A model generated the notes under the pieces. That model was not told the DNA's origin. It searched no databases and saw nothing but the letters and a program-made list of their open reading frames with translations. This document shows, in pieces, positions 1-8,671 of a stretch of DNA of 64,000 nucleotides; position 1 is the stretch's first letter; every line of letters starts with the position of its first letter. Where the stretch lies: contig CAWKNP010000011.1 in the NCBI GenBank assembly GCA_963851105.1, positions 1 through 64,000 of the forward strand, given 5' to 3'. The position numbers and the translations under genes are program-made. Origin of the DNA: DATARN01 sp963851105 (GTDB taxonomy: Bacteria; Actinomycetota; Acidimicrobiia; Acidimicrobiales; Palsa-688).

Positions 1-2
1 GT

Positions 3-1457
3 ACCCGGTACCAGAACGAGACGTCGGTGTCGTCGCACGAGATGATCGAATCGGTGACCGACGCCGAGGTCGGCTTGGCCACCACCAGCGCCCCGCCGCT
101 GGCGTGGTACGACAACACCAACGGTGAGATCGGCGACATCTGCAACGCCCAGCAGCAGGCCGTCGTGGGCGGCGACGGCCGGACCTACACCGTCCAGCAG
201 GAGTTCTCCAACCGGCAGAACAACTGCGTGGTGAGCGGCCCCGTCACCACCAACGACTTCTCCATCTCGGTCTCACCGACCACCGTGTCGGTCACCGCCG
301 GCTCCGCGGGCACGGCCACGGTGTCCACCGCCGTCTCGGCCGGATCGGCCGCGTCGGTCTCGCTGTCCGCCAGCGGCCTGCCGGGCGGTACCACCGCCAG
401 CTTCAACCCGTCGTCGGTCACCGCCGGTGGGTCCTCGACGCTGACGTTGACCACCACGTCGGGCACAGTATCGGGCACCTACCCCATCACCATCACGGGC
501 GTCGAGGGATCGAAGACCCACACCGCGTCGGTCTCGCTGGTCGTATCCGGCGGCGGCGGGGGCGGCGGCAGTTTGACCAACGGAGGGTTCGAAACCGGGA
601 CCCTGAGCGGCTGGACCGCGACCGGATCGACCAGCGTCATCAGCGGTGGGGCCCAATCGGGCACCTACTCGGCCCGGGTCGGCGCCACCACCCCGACGGG
701 CGACTCCAGCATCGCCCAGACCTTCACCGTGCCGACCGGCGGAACGGGAGTCACCTTCTGGTACAACGTGACCTGCCCCGACACCGTCACCTACGACTGG
801 GCCACGGCGACGCTGAAGGACAACACCACCGGGGTCACCACCACGCCGCTGGCCAAGACCTGCGTCAATCCGAGCTCCGGGTGGAAACAGGTAACGGCTG
901 CGGCCACCGCCGGCCACAGCGTCACCTTGACGCTCAGCAGCCACGACGACAACTACGCCGGTGACCCGACCTACACCCAGTACGACTCGGTGGCGGTGAC
1001 CACCGGTGGCGGCGGCGGAGGTGGCATCACCAACGGCGGCTTCGAAACCGGCTTATTCAGCGGCTGGACCACCAGCGGCGCCGCTACTGCCGTCGTCACC
1101 ACGACGCCCCACAGCGGCACCTATGACGGACGCGACGGCACCACGACGCCCACCAACGGCGACTCCAACATCGTGCAGACGTTCACCGTCCCCTCAGGCG
1201 CCACTGCCCTGCACTTCTGGTACAAGATGACCTGCCCGGACACGGTCACCTATGACTGGGCGACGGCCACGCTGAAGAACAACAGCACCGCCACCACGAC
1301 CACGCCTCTCGCCAAGACGTGCACGACCAACGCCTGGACACAGGTCACTGCGTCGGTCGTGGCGGGCACCAGCTACACGCTGACGCTGACCAGCCACGAC
1401 GACAACTACGCCGCCGATCCCAGCTTCACCCTGTTCGACGACGTCACCGTGAGCTGA
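3..1457 (+). CDS. Secreted multidomain protein, C-terminal part (HExxE-type domain, Ig-like, two carbohydrate-binding-like repeats)
   Basis: The frame is open to the left edge, so the N-terminus is outside the window; GTG 27 is only the first start codon seen. The first visible part carries SSHEMIESVTD, followed by a WYD...GEIGDIC stretch. This pattern occurs in bacterial extracellular proteins and resembles a metal-binding HExxE site. An Ig-like beta domain rich in Ser, Thr and Val follows (about 255-545). Two homologous domains of about 145 residues come next (about 571-1003 and 1024-1457). Each begins TNGGFETG.xSGW and shares CPDTVTYDWATATLK and SHDDNYA, typical of jelly-roll binding domains. 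Polyglycine linkers precede each copy. The role is probably extracellular binding or degradation of a polymer; no substrate can be named. The 3' end overlaps the convergent LigD-type gene by 14 bases. Confidence 0.7.
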   Translation, partial: TRYQNETSVSSHEMIESVTDAEVGLATTSAPPLAWYDNTNGEIGDICNAQQQAVVGGDGRTYTVQQEFSNRQNNCVVSGPVTTNDFSISVSPTTVSVTAGSAGTATVSTAVSAGSAASVSLSASGLPGGTTASFNPSSVTAGGSSTLTLTTTSGTVSGTYPITITGVEGSKTHTASVSLVVSGGGGGGGSLTNGGFETGTLSGWTATGSTSVISGGAQSGTYSARVGATTPTGDSSIAQTFTVPTGGTGVTFWYNVTCPDTVTYDWATATLKDNTTGVTTTPLAKTCVNPSSGWKQVTAAATAGHSVTLTLSSHDDNYAGDPTYTQYDSVAVTTGGGGGGGITNGGFETGLFSGWTTSGAATAVVTTTPHSGTYDGRDGTTTPTNGDSNIVQTFTVPSGATALHFWYKMTCPDTVTYDWATATLKNNSTATTTTPLAKTCTTNAWTQVTASVVAGTSYTLTLTSHDDNYAADPSFTLFDDVTVS

Positions 1458-2349
1458 CGCCGCCCGGCAGGACCTGCTCGACGGAGAGAAGGGGGACCAT
1501 GAGGTCCCCCTTCTCCGCGACCCGCTTCAGTACATCCGGCGCCTCGAACACCAGCGCCTCAGGGTGGCTCGCCGCGATCGCCGCCTCGACCTCGGACCAC
1601 TCGACGGGGGTCGATACCGTCGGACGCTCCCGAGCCCGCATCGAATAGACCGATACGGTCGTCTTGGAGGCGGTGTTCTGGCTCCAGTCGATGAGCACCT
1701 TCTTGGGCCGGACGCTCTTGTCCTGGGTCGTCACGATGAGGTCCGGGTGCTGGCGTTCCAGCACCTGGGCCAGGGCATGGGAAAATGGGCGGGTGTCGTC
1801 GTAGGTCGTCGGGGTGTTCAGAGGCACGTAGACCTGGAGGCCTTTGCTCCCCGAGGTCTTGACCCAGGCCTGCAACTTCAAAACGTCGAGCGCTTCTTGC
1901 AGCAGCAACGCCACCCGCCCGCACGTCAAGACGTCCGCGCCCTCACCAGGGTCCAGGTCGAACACGATCGACCGGGGGCAGCCCAGGTCCTCGGACCGGG
2001 CCAGCGAAGGATGGATCTCGATGGCGGCCAAATTTGCGGTCCACACCAGCGCCGCCGGCTCGCCCACGCAGCAATAGCCGATGCCGCCCATCTCGATGGT
2101 GGGCAGCCACGGGGGGCGATGGGAGGGGCAGTTCTTCTCGTAGAAGAACTGCTTGTCGACACCGTTGGGGTAGCGCTTCAAGGTGATCGGCCGCCCGGCC
2201 ACGTGGTTGACCATCACGGGTGCGATACGGGCGTAGTAGTCGATCATCTGGCCTTTGGTGAAGCCGGTCTGGGGCCACAGCACCTTGTCGAGATTGGAGA
2301 GCTTGAGGTGCCGGCCGTCGATGTCGACTTCGACGGAACTTTCCTTCAC
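1444..2349 (-). CDS. ligD: Stand-alone LigD-type polymerase/primase domain (NHEJ)
   Basis: This is a DNA polymerase of the archaeo-eukaryotic primase fold that fills in ends during bacterial non-homologous end joining. About 301 residues match a single LigD PolDom, with no ligase or phosphoesterase domain attached. Visible motifs are the catalytic VFDLDPGEG, the nucleotide-binding SGSKGLQVYVP and the third acidic site VLIDWSQN. The GTG start at 2349 shares GTGA with the stop of ku in its proper frame, which indicates translational coupling. The same frame stays open through the N-terminal part of ku, so naive ORF calling gives a 590-residue Ku-LigD fusion. That reading is an artefact of the Ku frameshift. 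A separate ATP-dependent ligase should be encoded elsewhere. Confidence 0.85.
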   Translation of the reverse strand: MKESSVEVDIDGRHLKLSNLDKVLWPQTGFTKGQMIDYYARIAPVMVNHVAGRPITLKRYPNGVDKQFFYEKNCPSHRPPWLPTIEMGGIGYCCVGEPAALVWTANLAAIEIHPSLARSEDLGCPRSIVFDLDPGEGADVLTCGRVALLLQEALDVLKLQAWVKTSGSKGLQVYVPLNTPTTYDDTRPFSHALAQVLERQHPDLIVTTQDKSVRPKKVLIDWSQNTASKTTVSVYSMRARERPTVSTPVEWSEVEAAIAASHPEALVFEAPDVLKRVAEKGDLMVPLLSVEQVLPGGVSSR

Positions 2350-3177
2350 ACGCTGGCCTTGTGCCGCGAATTCTTCCCCTTCCCGTCGTCGGTCTTGGCG
2401 GCGCGGGCCGCGGCCAGGCTGGCCTCGAGGGCGGCCATCAAATCGACGACGGGAGCGGCGGGCGCGGCTTCGGCGGGCGCCGCGATCTCCAGGCCCTCCG
2501 CCTTCGCTCTCGATCAGCTCCATGACCCGTTCGCGGTAGTCGTCGTGGTACTTGGTCGGGTCGAACGGAGCCGAGAGCGACTCGACCAGTTGCTTGGCCA
2601 TGTTCAGCTCCCGCTCCGACGGCTTGGTCCTGTCGGCGGTCGACACCTCGAGGTCGGCGGTGGGGATCACCTCGTCGGCGAAGAGCATCGTCGACAGCAC
2701 CATGACGCCGTCTTTGGGCCGCAGCGCCGCCAGGTACTGCTTGCTGCGCAGCACGAACTTCCCCAGCGCCACCTTCTTGGTCTCCTCCATGGCCTCCACC
2801 AACAAGGCGTAGGGCTTGACCGCCCGCTCCTCGGGGACCAGGTAGTAGGTGTGCTCGAAGAAAATGGGGTCGATCTCCTCCAGGTCGACGAACTCCTCGA
2901 TGTCGATCGTCCGGCTGGCCTCGGGATCGATGGAGCGCAGCTCTTCCGGTTCGATGATCACGAAGCGCCCGCCGCCGAGGTCGTAGCCCTTGACGATGTG
3001 GTTGTAGTCGACCTCCTCGCCGTCGACGGAGCAAACCCGTTTCTGATTGATCCGGCCGCCGTCGGCGTCGTGCAACTGGTTGAACCGGATGTCCTTCTGC
3101 GACGTGGCGGTCACCAGCTTGATGGGGACATTGACCAGTCCGAAACTGACCGCGCCACTCCAAATTGACCTGGGCAT
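2346..3177 (-). CDS. ku: Ku DNA end-binding protein (one-base frameshift near its C-terminus)
   Basis: Ku forms a homodimeric ring on double-strand ends and recruits LigD. The ATG at 3177 begins MPRSIWSGAVSFGLVNVP, the canonical bacterial Ku start; the core continues through FFEHTYYLVP, FVLRSKQYLA and ERELNMAKQLVESL. At 2501-2502 there appears to be one extra C on the plus strand. Removing it gives the expected ESEAEGLEIAAPAEAAP, then VVDLMAALEASLAAA and a basic tail ending KNSRHKASV with a TGA at 2346-2348. Without correction the frame runs through an improbable Arg-rich linker into LigD. The indel could be a sequencing error or a real mutation. The next gene, the polymerase domain, overlaps by four bases, giving a ku-ligD operon. 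Confidence 0.88.
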
Positions 3178-3197
3178 GCGCCCATTCAATCGCACCC

Positions 3198-3214
3198 GCC
3201 GCCATTTTGGCGGC
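3198..3214. promoter_or_regulatory. Palindrome between ku and nurA
   Basis: The 80-base divergent gap between ku (minus) and nurA (plus) holds a perfect inverted repeat, GCCGCCA-TTT-TGGCGGC. Its position suits a shared operator controlling both the end-joining and the end-resection operon. No matching regulator is recognised, and a GC-rich palindrome may also form by chance. Confidence 0.35.
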
Positions 3215-3257
3215 AAGGATCGGCCAGACGGTCACACCGCCGGGGGATCATGGAGCT

Positions 3258-4232
3258 ATGGCTCACCCGACCATCTCCGACACCGCGGCACGCCTGGCCA
3301 GTCTGCTCACCTACGCCGGCGGGGCGCTGGCCGACCCGCAACGTCACGACTTGGTTTTCGAGGTCGACATTGCGCTGCGCCCGCTGGCCCGCCGGCCCCC
3401 GCCGGTCGACGTGTGGGCCATCGACGGCGGTCAGGCGATCGTCGCCGACGCCCGCTGCCTCCAGCTCGTCGTGACCCGCGCCGCTCGGGCCCGCTGGCGC
3501 GACGGCCAGATGGTGCTCGAAGAGGAGGGCGACCTGCGGCCGCAGCTCATCGGCTGCGGCGAGGAACGCACCGCCATCGTCACCTATGGCATGCCCGTAC
3601 GCCCCGATGCCGCCGTCGACATCGGGCTCCTGCGGGACTGGGGCGAGTGGCAGGCGGCCGCGGCCGCCGTCTCGGAGGCCGACGCGGGCGCCATGGTCCT
3701 CATCGACGGCGACCTCGAGCCCGACTGGCGGATCCCGCCGTCCTACCTGACCGCTCTGTTCGACCGGGCGGTGGGGCGCCAGGTCACCGTGTGCGGCGTC
3801 ACCAAGCACTCGTCGCTGGCGCTCGGCGGCGCCCCCCTGCTCGGCCAGCTGGAGCGCCGGGCGGAACGGGAGCTTGGGCCCCGGACCATGTGGTGGGCCC
3901 GGCTGGCCACCACCGCGCCAAGATCGGGGCCCACCCGCCAGATCCTGGCCGCCCGGCTCGATCCCGACGCCCGGTTCTCGTTCCGCGTCGACCTGCCCCT
4001 CGAGGCCGACGCCGCCGAGGCCCTGGGATCGCTGTCCGCGCTGGCCGACGACGCGGCTTTCCCCGGGTACCCCTACCCCCTGAGCGTCGCCGACCGCCTC
4101 GCCGCCTGCCCCGGTTGGGTCCGTGACGACGTCTGGGCCCAGCTGGAGGACGGCCTTGACCACTTCGGGGTACCGTTCGATGTGCGGGAGCGGGCGTTCA
4201 CCGATCGTCACCGGCTCATGGAGCGGGCATGA
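3258..4232 (+). CDS. nurA: NurA-family 5'-3' nuclease
   Basis: This is a NurA-domain nuclease, which in archaea and Deinococcus works with the HerA hexameric translocase to resect double-strand breaks. Residues 51-60 read DVWAIDGGQA, giving the first catalytic Asp at D56. VLIDGDLEPDW at 147-157 supplies the second acidic pair (D150, D152). Later motifs include VTVCGVTKHS and FSFRVDLP. The length of 324 residues is normal for the family. ATG 3258 is chosen because MAHPTISDTAARLASLL begins the conserved helix; an upstream in-frame start at 3165 would overlap ku. The next gene downstream is HerA, the expected partner, which strengthens the call. Confidence 0.82.
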   Translation: MAHPTISDTAARLASLLTYAGGALADPQRHDLVFEVDIALRPLARRPPPVDVWAIDGGQAIVADARCLQLVVTRAARARWRDGQMVLEEEGDLRPQLIGCGEERTAIVTYGMPVRPDAAVDIGLLRDWGEWQAAAAAVSEADAGAMVLIDGDLEPDWRIPPSYLTALFDRAVGRQVTVCGVTKHSSLALGGAPLLGQLERRAERELGPRTMWWARLATTAPRSGPTRQILAARLDPDARFSFRVDLPLEADAAEALGSLSALADDAAFPGYPYPLSVADRLAACPGWVRDDVWAQLEDGLDHFGVPFDVRERAFTDRHRLMERA

Positions 4233-4324
4233 CCGGCGAACTCGGTGGCGGAACGGCCATGACCGGGCCGATTTGCTCCCGCGCCGCGTCCATTGCCCGC
4301 CGAGGTCCGAAAGGCAGAGCGAGG

Positions 4325-4426
4325 GTATGAGCGCCGACGACGGGGGCGACGCCGGTGGCGAGCGGCGCCGCGTAGGTATGGGCGCCGACGACGGGGGCGA
4401 CGCCGGTAGCGAGCGGCGCGGCGAGG
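4325..4426 (+). repeat. 51-bp tandem duplication covering the herA start
   Basis: Two adjacent 51-base copies (4325-4375 and 4376-4426) differ at only a few positions. Each carries a GTATG start-codon context followed by GCGCCGACGACGGGGGCGA or a near match. Because 51 is a multiple of three, HerA gains 17 residues and keeps a second in-frame ATG at 4378. Either ATG could be used. Confidence 0.85.
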
Positions 4427-5994
4427 TCCGGGGGCGACTGTTCGGCAAGAACGTCCTGGAGGCGACGTTCCGGGCGGCGCCCGACGAGGACCTGTTCCTC
4501 GGCGAGCTGCTGGTGGGCGTGGACGACGCCACCGGTCGGCGCTACCTGTTCCGGGTGGTCGACGTCACCTATGGCACCGAGCACCGGGAGCCGGGCTGGG
4601 CGGAGCGAGTGGCCGGGACGATGCTGGCCGACGACGGGCGCGACGAGGCGGGCGCCCATCCGCTGTACGAGCAGTCCCGGCGGACCTACCGGGTGGCGAC
4701 ATGCAGCTGCCTCGGGTATCTCGCCCCCGCCCCCGGGGGTGGAACCCCCGAGTTCCGCAAGCCCAAAAGCCTGCCCACCCAGTTCTCCCGCGTGGTGGCC
4801 CCCCAACCCGAGGACTTCGCCTTTCTCGCCAGCCGCATGGGCGACCTCCCCATCGGGATGCTCCGAAGCGGCGAGAGCGTGGTCGACTTCCGCGTCAGCA
4901 TCCCCGGCCGCGCCCTGTCCAGCCATGTCGGCATCTTCGCCACCACCGGCATGGGCAAGTCCAACCTGATGCGGGTGCTGGCCGCCGGGGTCATGCGGGC
5001 CAACGGCCGGTATGGGCTGCTCATCGTCGACCCCCACGGCGAGTACCGCACCGCCCTGGCCCGCCACCCCTGGGCCGGAGTGGGACTGAGGACCTACGCC
5101 GCCCGGTCGCTCCCCAACACGACGGCCCTGCGGGTCAGCCTGGGCGAGCTGAGCGTCGACGACCTCCGGACCGCCTACGAGTGGAGCCGGCCCCAGGAGG
5201 AAGCCCTCTTCGAGCTGGAGCGCCACTATGGCGTCGCCGGGCTGGGGTGGCTGGCGGACTTCGCCCGCCTCGACGATCTGCCCGGTTTCCGCGATGTCGA
5301 GCTCAACGGCCGCATCGCCCTCAGCACTCTGCAGGTCGTGCACCGCCGGGCCCGGCGCATCGTCGAGCTCAAATGCGTCGCCACCGACCCCAATGTCTCG
5401 GTCGGCGGCGCCGTCGTCCGGGACCTGATGGACGGCAAGGTCGTACTCGTCGACGTGAGCGGCCTCGGTTCCACCGAGGAGGTGCTGGTCGCGTCCTACC
5501 TGACCCGGCGGGTGCTCGAGGAATGGCAGTCCGCCTACCTCGACCGGCCCGAGCAGCACGAGCGGATGCCCGTCGTGGCCGTCGTCCTAGAGGAGGCCCA
5601 GCGGGTGCTGGGCGCCAGCAAGGACCGTGAGTCCAATGTCTTCCCCCGCGTAGCCCGGGAGGGCCGGAAGTTCAACGTCGGGATCTGCGCCATCACCCAG
5701 CAGCCGAAGCTGCTCGACGACGAGTTGCTGAGCCAGTTCAACACCTTCTTCATCCTCGGCCTGGCCGACGAGAAGGACCGCAACATCCTGCGGGCGTCGT
5801 CCAAGCAGGACATCAGCGCAGTGGGCAAGGAGATCCAGACCCTCATGCCCGGCGAGTGCCTCATCGCGGGGCTGGCCGCCCCCTTCGCCATGCCCGCCAA
5901 GGTCGACCTGTACTCCGACCTGATCCGGGCGACGCCGCCACCCCCACCACCGCGAAGCGTGGCCGCCGCCAACATCTCCGCCCTCGTCGACTGA
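4327..5994 (+). CDS. herA: HerA-family DNA translocase ATPase
   Basis: HerA is a FtsK/HerA-superfamily hexameric ATPase that pumps DNA into NurA during break resection. An N-terminal HAS-barrel-like region (about residues 34-195) precedes the motor. Walker A is FATTGMGKS (204-212), the LLIVDPHGEY segment follows at 231-240, Walker B is VVAVVLEEA (416-424), and VAREGRKFNVG around 442-452 supplies the arginine-finger region, with ITQQP after it. The 555-residue length fits the family. Start choice is ambiguous: ATG 4327 lies in the first copy of a tandem duplication and ATG 4378 in the second. It follows nurA by 94 bases on the same strand. The C-terminus ends in a proline-rich tail. Confidence 0.88.
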   Translation: MSADDGGDAGGERRRVGMGADDGGDAGSERRGEVRGRLFGKNVLEATFRAAPDEDLFLGELLVGVDDATGRRYLFRVVDVTYGTEHREPGWAERVAGTMLADDGRDEAGAHPLYEQSRRTYRVATCSCLGYLAPAPGGGTPEFRKPKSLPTQFSRVVAPQPEDFAFLASRMGDLPIGMLRSGESVVDFRVSIPGRALSSHVGIFATTGMGKSNLMRVLAAGVMRANGRYGLLIVDPHGEYRTALARHPWAGVGLRTYAARSLPNTTALRVSLGELSVDDLRTAYEWSRPQEEALFELERHYGVAGLGWLADFARLDDLPGFRDVELNGRIALSTLQVVHRRARRIVELKCVATDPNVSVGGAVVRDLMDGKVVLVDVSGLGSTEEVLVASYLTRRVLEEWQSAYLDRPEQHERMPVVAVVLEEAQRVLGASKDRESNVFPRVAREGRKFNVGICAITQQPKLLDDELLSQFNTFFILGLADEKDRNILRASSKQDISAVGKEIQTLMPGECLIAGLAAPFAMPAKVDLYSDLIRATPPPPPPRSVAAANISALVD

Positions 5995-6049
5995 TCCGGC
6001 GGTCCGCCTCCGGGCGAATGGCGAAGTACAGCGACAAGGGGGCTTGGCA

Positions 6050-6772
6050 ATGGACGACCGGTTGTTTGCCCGCATCGGATCGATCAGCGCGGCGGTGGTG
6101 GGGGCGCTCTCCGTCCTCTATGCCATCGCCTACCTCGGCATCACCCCGGCCGACCAGCGCGGCAGCGACGTCGACAAGTTCTTCCGCTCCTACCTGGCCC
6201 ATCCCACCGGGCTGCGCCTGGCCGCCTTCTGCCTGTTCGTCTCCGGGCTGGTCAGCAGCGTCGCCGTCATCGCCCTCATCGGGCGTCTGACTCGGCGACG
6301 GCCGGCCAATCAGGCGCTGGCCTGGTCGGGGATCGTGGCGGTGGTGGCGGGCCTCGCCACCTCCGCCCACGGCCTCGGCGACCTGGTCGGCGTCGACAAG
6401 TTGGCTCACCGCTATGCGAGCGGGGATGCCGCCACCAAGGCGGCAGTGGCTGTCGTCCATGTCACGCCGTCGGGCGTCGATCCCCGAGGCCTGGCGACCT
6501 TCGCGGCGTCGGGGCTGGTGGCGTTGGTCATCGGCCTCGCCCTGCGGCCCGAGCGCCCACGGCTCGGGCTACTCGGCATTGCGCTCGGCGCCGACATGGC
6601 ACTGCTGTTTGTGGCCAACGCCGTCGGCATCAACGCCGTCGTCCTTCTCACCGGCGCTCTGGCGTCGGTCGTCCTCGGCCCGGTCTGGTGGTTCGCCCTG
6701 GCCCGGCTCCTCTGGGTCACCGACATTCCGGCCGGCGTCCCGATCTCGGTTTCGAGCGCGCCCGGCATCTAG
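6050..6772 (+). CDS. Polytopic membrane protein of unknown function
   Basis: The 240-residue protein has about six hydrophobic helices. The first (SISAAVVGALSVLYAIAYL) follows a short cytosolic MDDRLFARIG. Others include FCLFVSGLVSSVAVIALIG, a Trp/Ser-rich middle helix, and two or three C-terminal helices ending WWFALARLLWV. A good AAGGGGG ribosome-binding site lies 7 bases before ATG 6050; TTG 6044 is the alternative. The layout resembles DUF4386-like proteins, but I do not claim that family. It follows herA by 55 bases and converges on the NERD gene, so a link with repair is only positional. Confidence 0.6.
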   Translation: MDDRLFARIGSISAAVVGALSVLYAIAYLGITPADQRGSDVDKFFRSYLAHPTGLRLAAFCLFVSGLVSSVAVIALIGRLTRRRPANQALAWSGIVAVVAGLATSAHGLGDLVGVDKLAHRYASGDAATKAAVAVVHVTPSGVDPRGLATFAASGLVALVIGLALRPERPRLGLLGIALGADMALLFVANAVGINAVVLLTGALASVVLGPVWWFALARLLWVTDIPAGVPISVSSAPGI

Positions 6773-6802
6773 CGCGGCCATTTCACGCGAGAGGCACGGC
6801 GT

Positions 6803-7492
6803 TCACGCCGCAGGGCTGAATATCCGTCCCGCCTTGGCGGCGAGGGCGACGGCATCGAGTTGCGGCCGTTGTCGCCCCCGCCGCAGCAGGCGACAAAGGC
6901 GGGATGCGGGAAGGATGCGCACGTCTCCGACCTTCTTGCCGCGCCGGCGGAGACCACGACCATGTACGGCCACGACAGCCTGCACGGGCGCGCCGAGCAG
7001 CCGGGCAACTTGCTCGGCCTGCCGGGCGGCCGGCGCGGGGTCGACGATCTGGGCGCCAACCCATACCTGGCCCCGGCGGATCCGCAGGTCGGCGCGACGG
7101 GCCTTGGTGTCGATGACCCACACGCCGCTCGGCGCGATCACGATGTGGTCGATGTTGCCCTTCGACCCCGGGGCCCGGCGGTCGTGCAGCACGACGAAGC
7201 GCCGGGGCAGCCGGGCCAGCAGCCGGGCGGTCGCCACCTCGGCGGCGGCGCCCCGGGCCCAGCGATCGGGATCGGGAATCGGACGGCGCCACCAGGTCAA
7301 CGCAACTACCGCCGCGGCCGCGACAGCCGGCGCGACGGCGCCCGTCATCACCGCGACCGTGGCGAGACCGAGGGCCAGAAGAAGTCCGGCGGCGCTGACC
7401 CACCGGTGCCGGTCATACGCCACCTGGGCCCGGCGGCCCTCGGCGGCGGCCGAGAACCCGGGCTGGTCACGGTATGCCCCCCTTTTTCCCAC
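6803..7492 (-). CDS. NERD-domain protein (nuclease-related), membrane-associated
   Basis: After a basic N-terminus there is a hydrophobic hairpin (about residues 32-66, including LLLALGLATVAVMTGAVAP). Then comes a NERD domain: GAAAEVATARLLARL, VVLHDRRAPGSKGNIDHIVI and PSGVWVIDTK. The last two provide the D...E/DxK-like acidic residues of restriction-endonuclease folds. NERD proteins are predicted nucleases, few of them characterised. The gene is divergent from sbcD, 55 bases away, with a perfect palindrome in between. It therefore sits inside a DNA-repair locus and may be co-regulated with SbcCD. Direct nuclease function is inferred only. Confidence 0.75.
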   Translation of the reverse strand: MGKRGAYRDQPGFSAAAEGRRAQVAYDRHRWVSAAGLLLALGLATVAVMTGAVAPAVAAAAVVALTWWRRPIPDPDRWARGAAAEVATARLLARLPRRFVVLHDRRAPGSKGNIDHIVIAPSGVWVIDTKARRADLRIRRGQVWVGAQIVDPAPAARQAEQVARLLGAPVQAVVAVHGRGLRRRGKKVGDVRILPASRLCRLLRRGRQRPQLDAVALAAKAGRIFSPAA

Positions 7493-7502
7493 CCTCCCAG
7501 CA

Positions 7503-7520
7503 AATCACATCGTTGTGATT
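7503..7520. promoter_or_regulatory. Palindrome between NERD gene and sbcD
   Basis: AATCACA-TCGT-TGTGATT is a perfect inverted repeat with 7-base arms, centred in the 55-base divergent gap. A second overlapping inverted repeat, TGTGA-TTG-TCACA, spans 7514-7526. The placement suggests an operator acting on both genes. It is not a LexA box, and the spacing does not fit CRP. Confidence 0.4.
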
Positions 7521-7547
7521 GTCACACCAGCCTGAGAACATGGTGGC

Positions 7548-8663
7548 ATGCGTGTCGCGGCCATCGGCGACGCCCACCTGGGCCGTTCGTACTATCCCTT
7601 CACGACCCCCGAGGGCGTCAATCAGCGGGAGTGGGACTTCGAGCGGTCGTTCGAGGCCGCCGTCGAGCTGGCGCTCGCCCAGCAGCCCGACCTCATCGTC
7701 TGGCTCGGCGACGTGTTCGACCACCCCCGGCCGACGTACCGCTCCTTCCGGCTGGCCCAGCGGGCCCTCGCCCGCATCCGGGAGCACGGCATCCGGGCCG
7801 TCGTCATCAGCGGCAACCACGACACCCCCCGCCTCCCGGGCACCGGCAGCCCCTACTCGGCCCTCGCCGACAACTTCCCGGAGATGTACTTCGCCCACCG
7901 CCTGACCTACGAGCGCTTCGAGCTGGCCGGCCTCGTGGTGCACGCCGTCCCCCAGATGCTCACCGTCGAAGCCACGCTCGACGCCTTGGGCGAGGCGGAC
8001 CGGAGCCGCAGCGCCGACCGGTCCAACCTGCTCCTCACCCACCCCCGCATCACCCAGGTCCAGCCCCGGTACTCCGACATCAACGAGATCGAGGTCGACG
8101 CCGGGATGCTGCGGTCGGACTTCGTGTTGCTCGGCCACTACCACTTCCACACTCGTGTCGCCGAGGGGATCTGGTACGCCGGCTCGACGGACTCGTTCTC
8201 CTTCGCCGACGACCCCGACAAGGCCAAGGGGATCCTGGTACTGGACACCGACACCGGGGTGTGCCGCCATGTCCCGCTGGCCGGGCAGCGGCGCCTCGTC
8301 ACCTTGGAATCGGTGTTCGCCCTCGGGATGTCGCCCGCCGACCTCCAAGGCCAGGTGCTCGAGCGGGCGGCCAAGGTGCCCGACGGGGCGGTGGCCCGCC
8401 TGTACCTCGACGGCGTCGACCCCGAGGCCTACCGGATGCTCGACCTGGAGGCGGTGCGCGACACCGCCCGGGCGGGACTGTTCCTGAAGCTGGAGCCCCA
8501 GTTCGCCGACGTCGGCACCGCCGTCGAGCTGCCCGACCTCGACGGCATGGGCGCCCGGTGGGAGCGCTATGTCGGCGACCAGGATCTCACCGGCCTCGAC
8601 CGCGACCGCATTCGCGAGCTGGGCCTGCAGTACCTGGACCGGGCCGTCGAGTCGGCGGGCTGA
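7548..8663 (+). CDS. sbcD: SbcD/Mre11-family nuclease
   Basis: This is a calcineurin-type metallophosphoesterase, the Mn-dependent exo/endonuclease subunit of SbcCD (Mre11-Rad50). All family motifs are present: GDAHLG (7-12), WLGDVFDHP (52-60), SGNHDTPR (88-95), LLTHPRI (162-168) and GHYHFHTR (196-203). The first motif reads GDAH rather than the common GDxH-with-T variants but keeps D8 and H10. The 371-residue length matches bacterial SbcD and archaeal Mre11. ATG 7548 begins directly with the first beta strand, MRVAAIGD. sbcC follows after eight bases, so the two are clearly co-transcribed. Confidence 0.93.
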   Translation: MRVAAIGDAHLGRSYYPFTTPEGVNQREWDFERSFEAAVELALAQQPDLIVWLGDVFDHPRPTYRSFRLAQRALARIREHGIRAVVISGNHDTPRLPGTGSPYSALADNFPEMYFAHRLTYERFELAGLVVHAVPQMLTVEATLDALGEADRSRSADRSNLLLTHPRITQVQPRYSDINEIEVDAGMLRSDFVLLGHYHFHTRVAEGIWYAGSTDSFSFADDPDKAKGILVLDTDTGVCRHVPLAGQRRLVTLESVFALGMSPADLQGQVLERAAKVPDGAVARLYLDGVDPEAYRMLDLEAVRDTARAGLFLKLEPQFADVGTAVELPDLDGMGARWERYVGDQDLTGLDRDRIRELGLQYLDRAVESAG

Positions 8664-8671
8664 CACCCGAC

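Noticed and set aside
1564..3168. Long plus-strand ORF (534 codons) over the ku/ligD genes
   Set aside because: It is antisense to clearly conserved Ku and LigD motifs; long open antisense frames are expected at this GC content.
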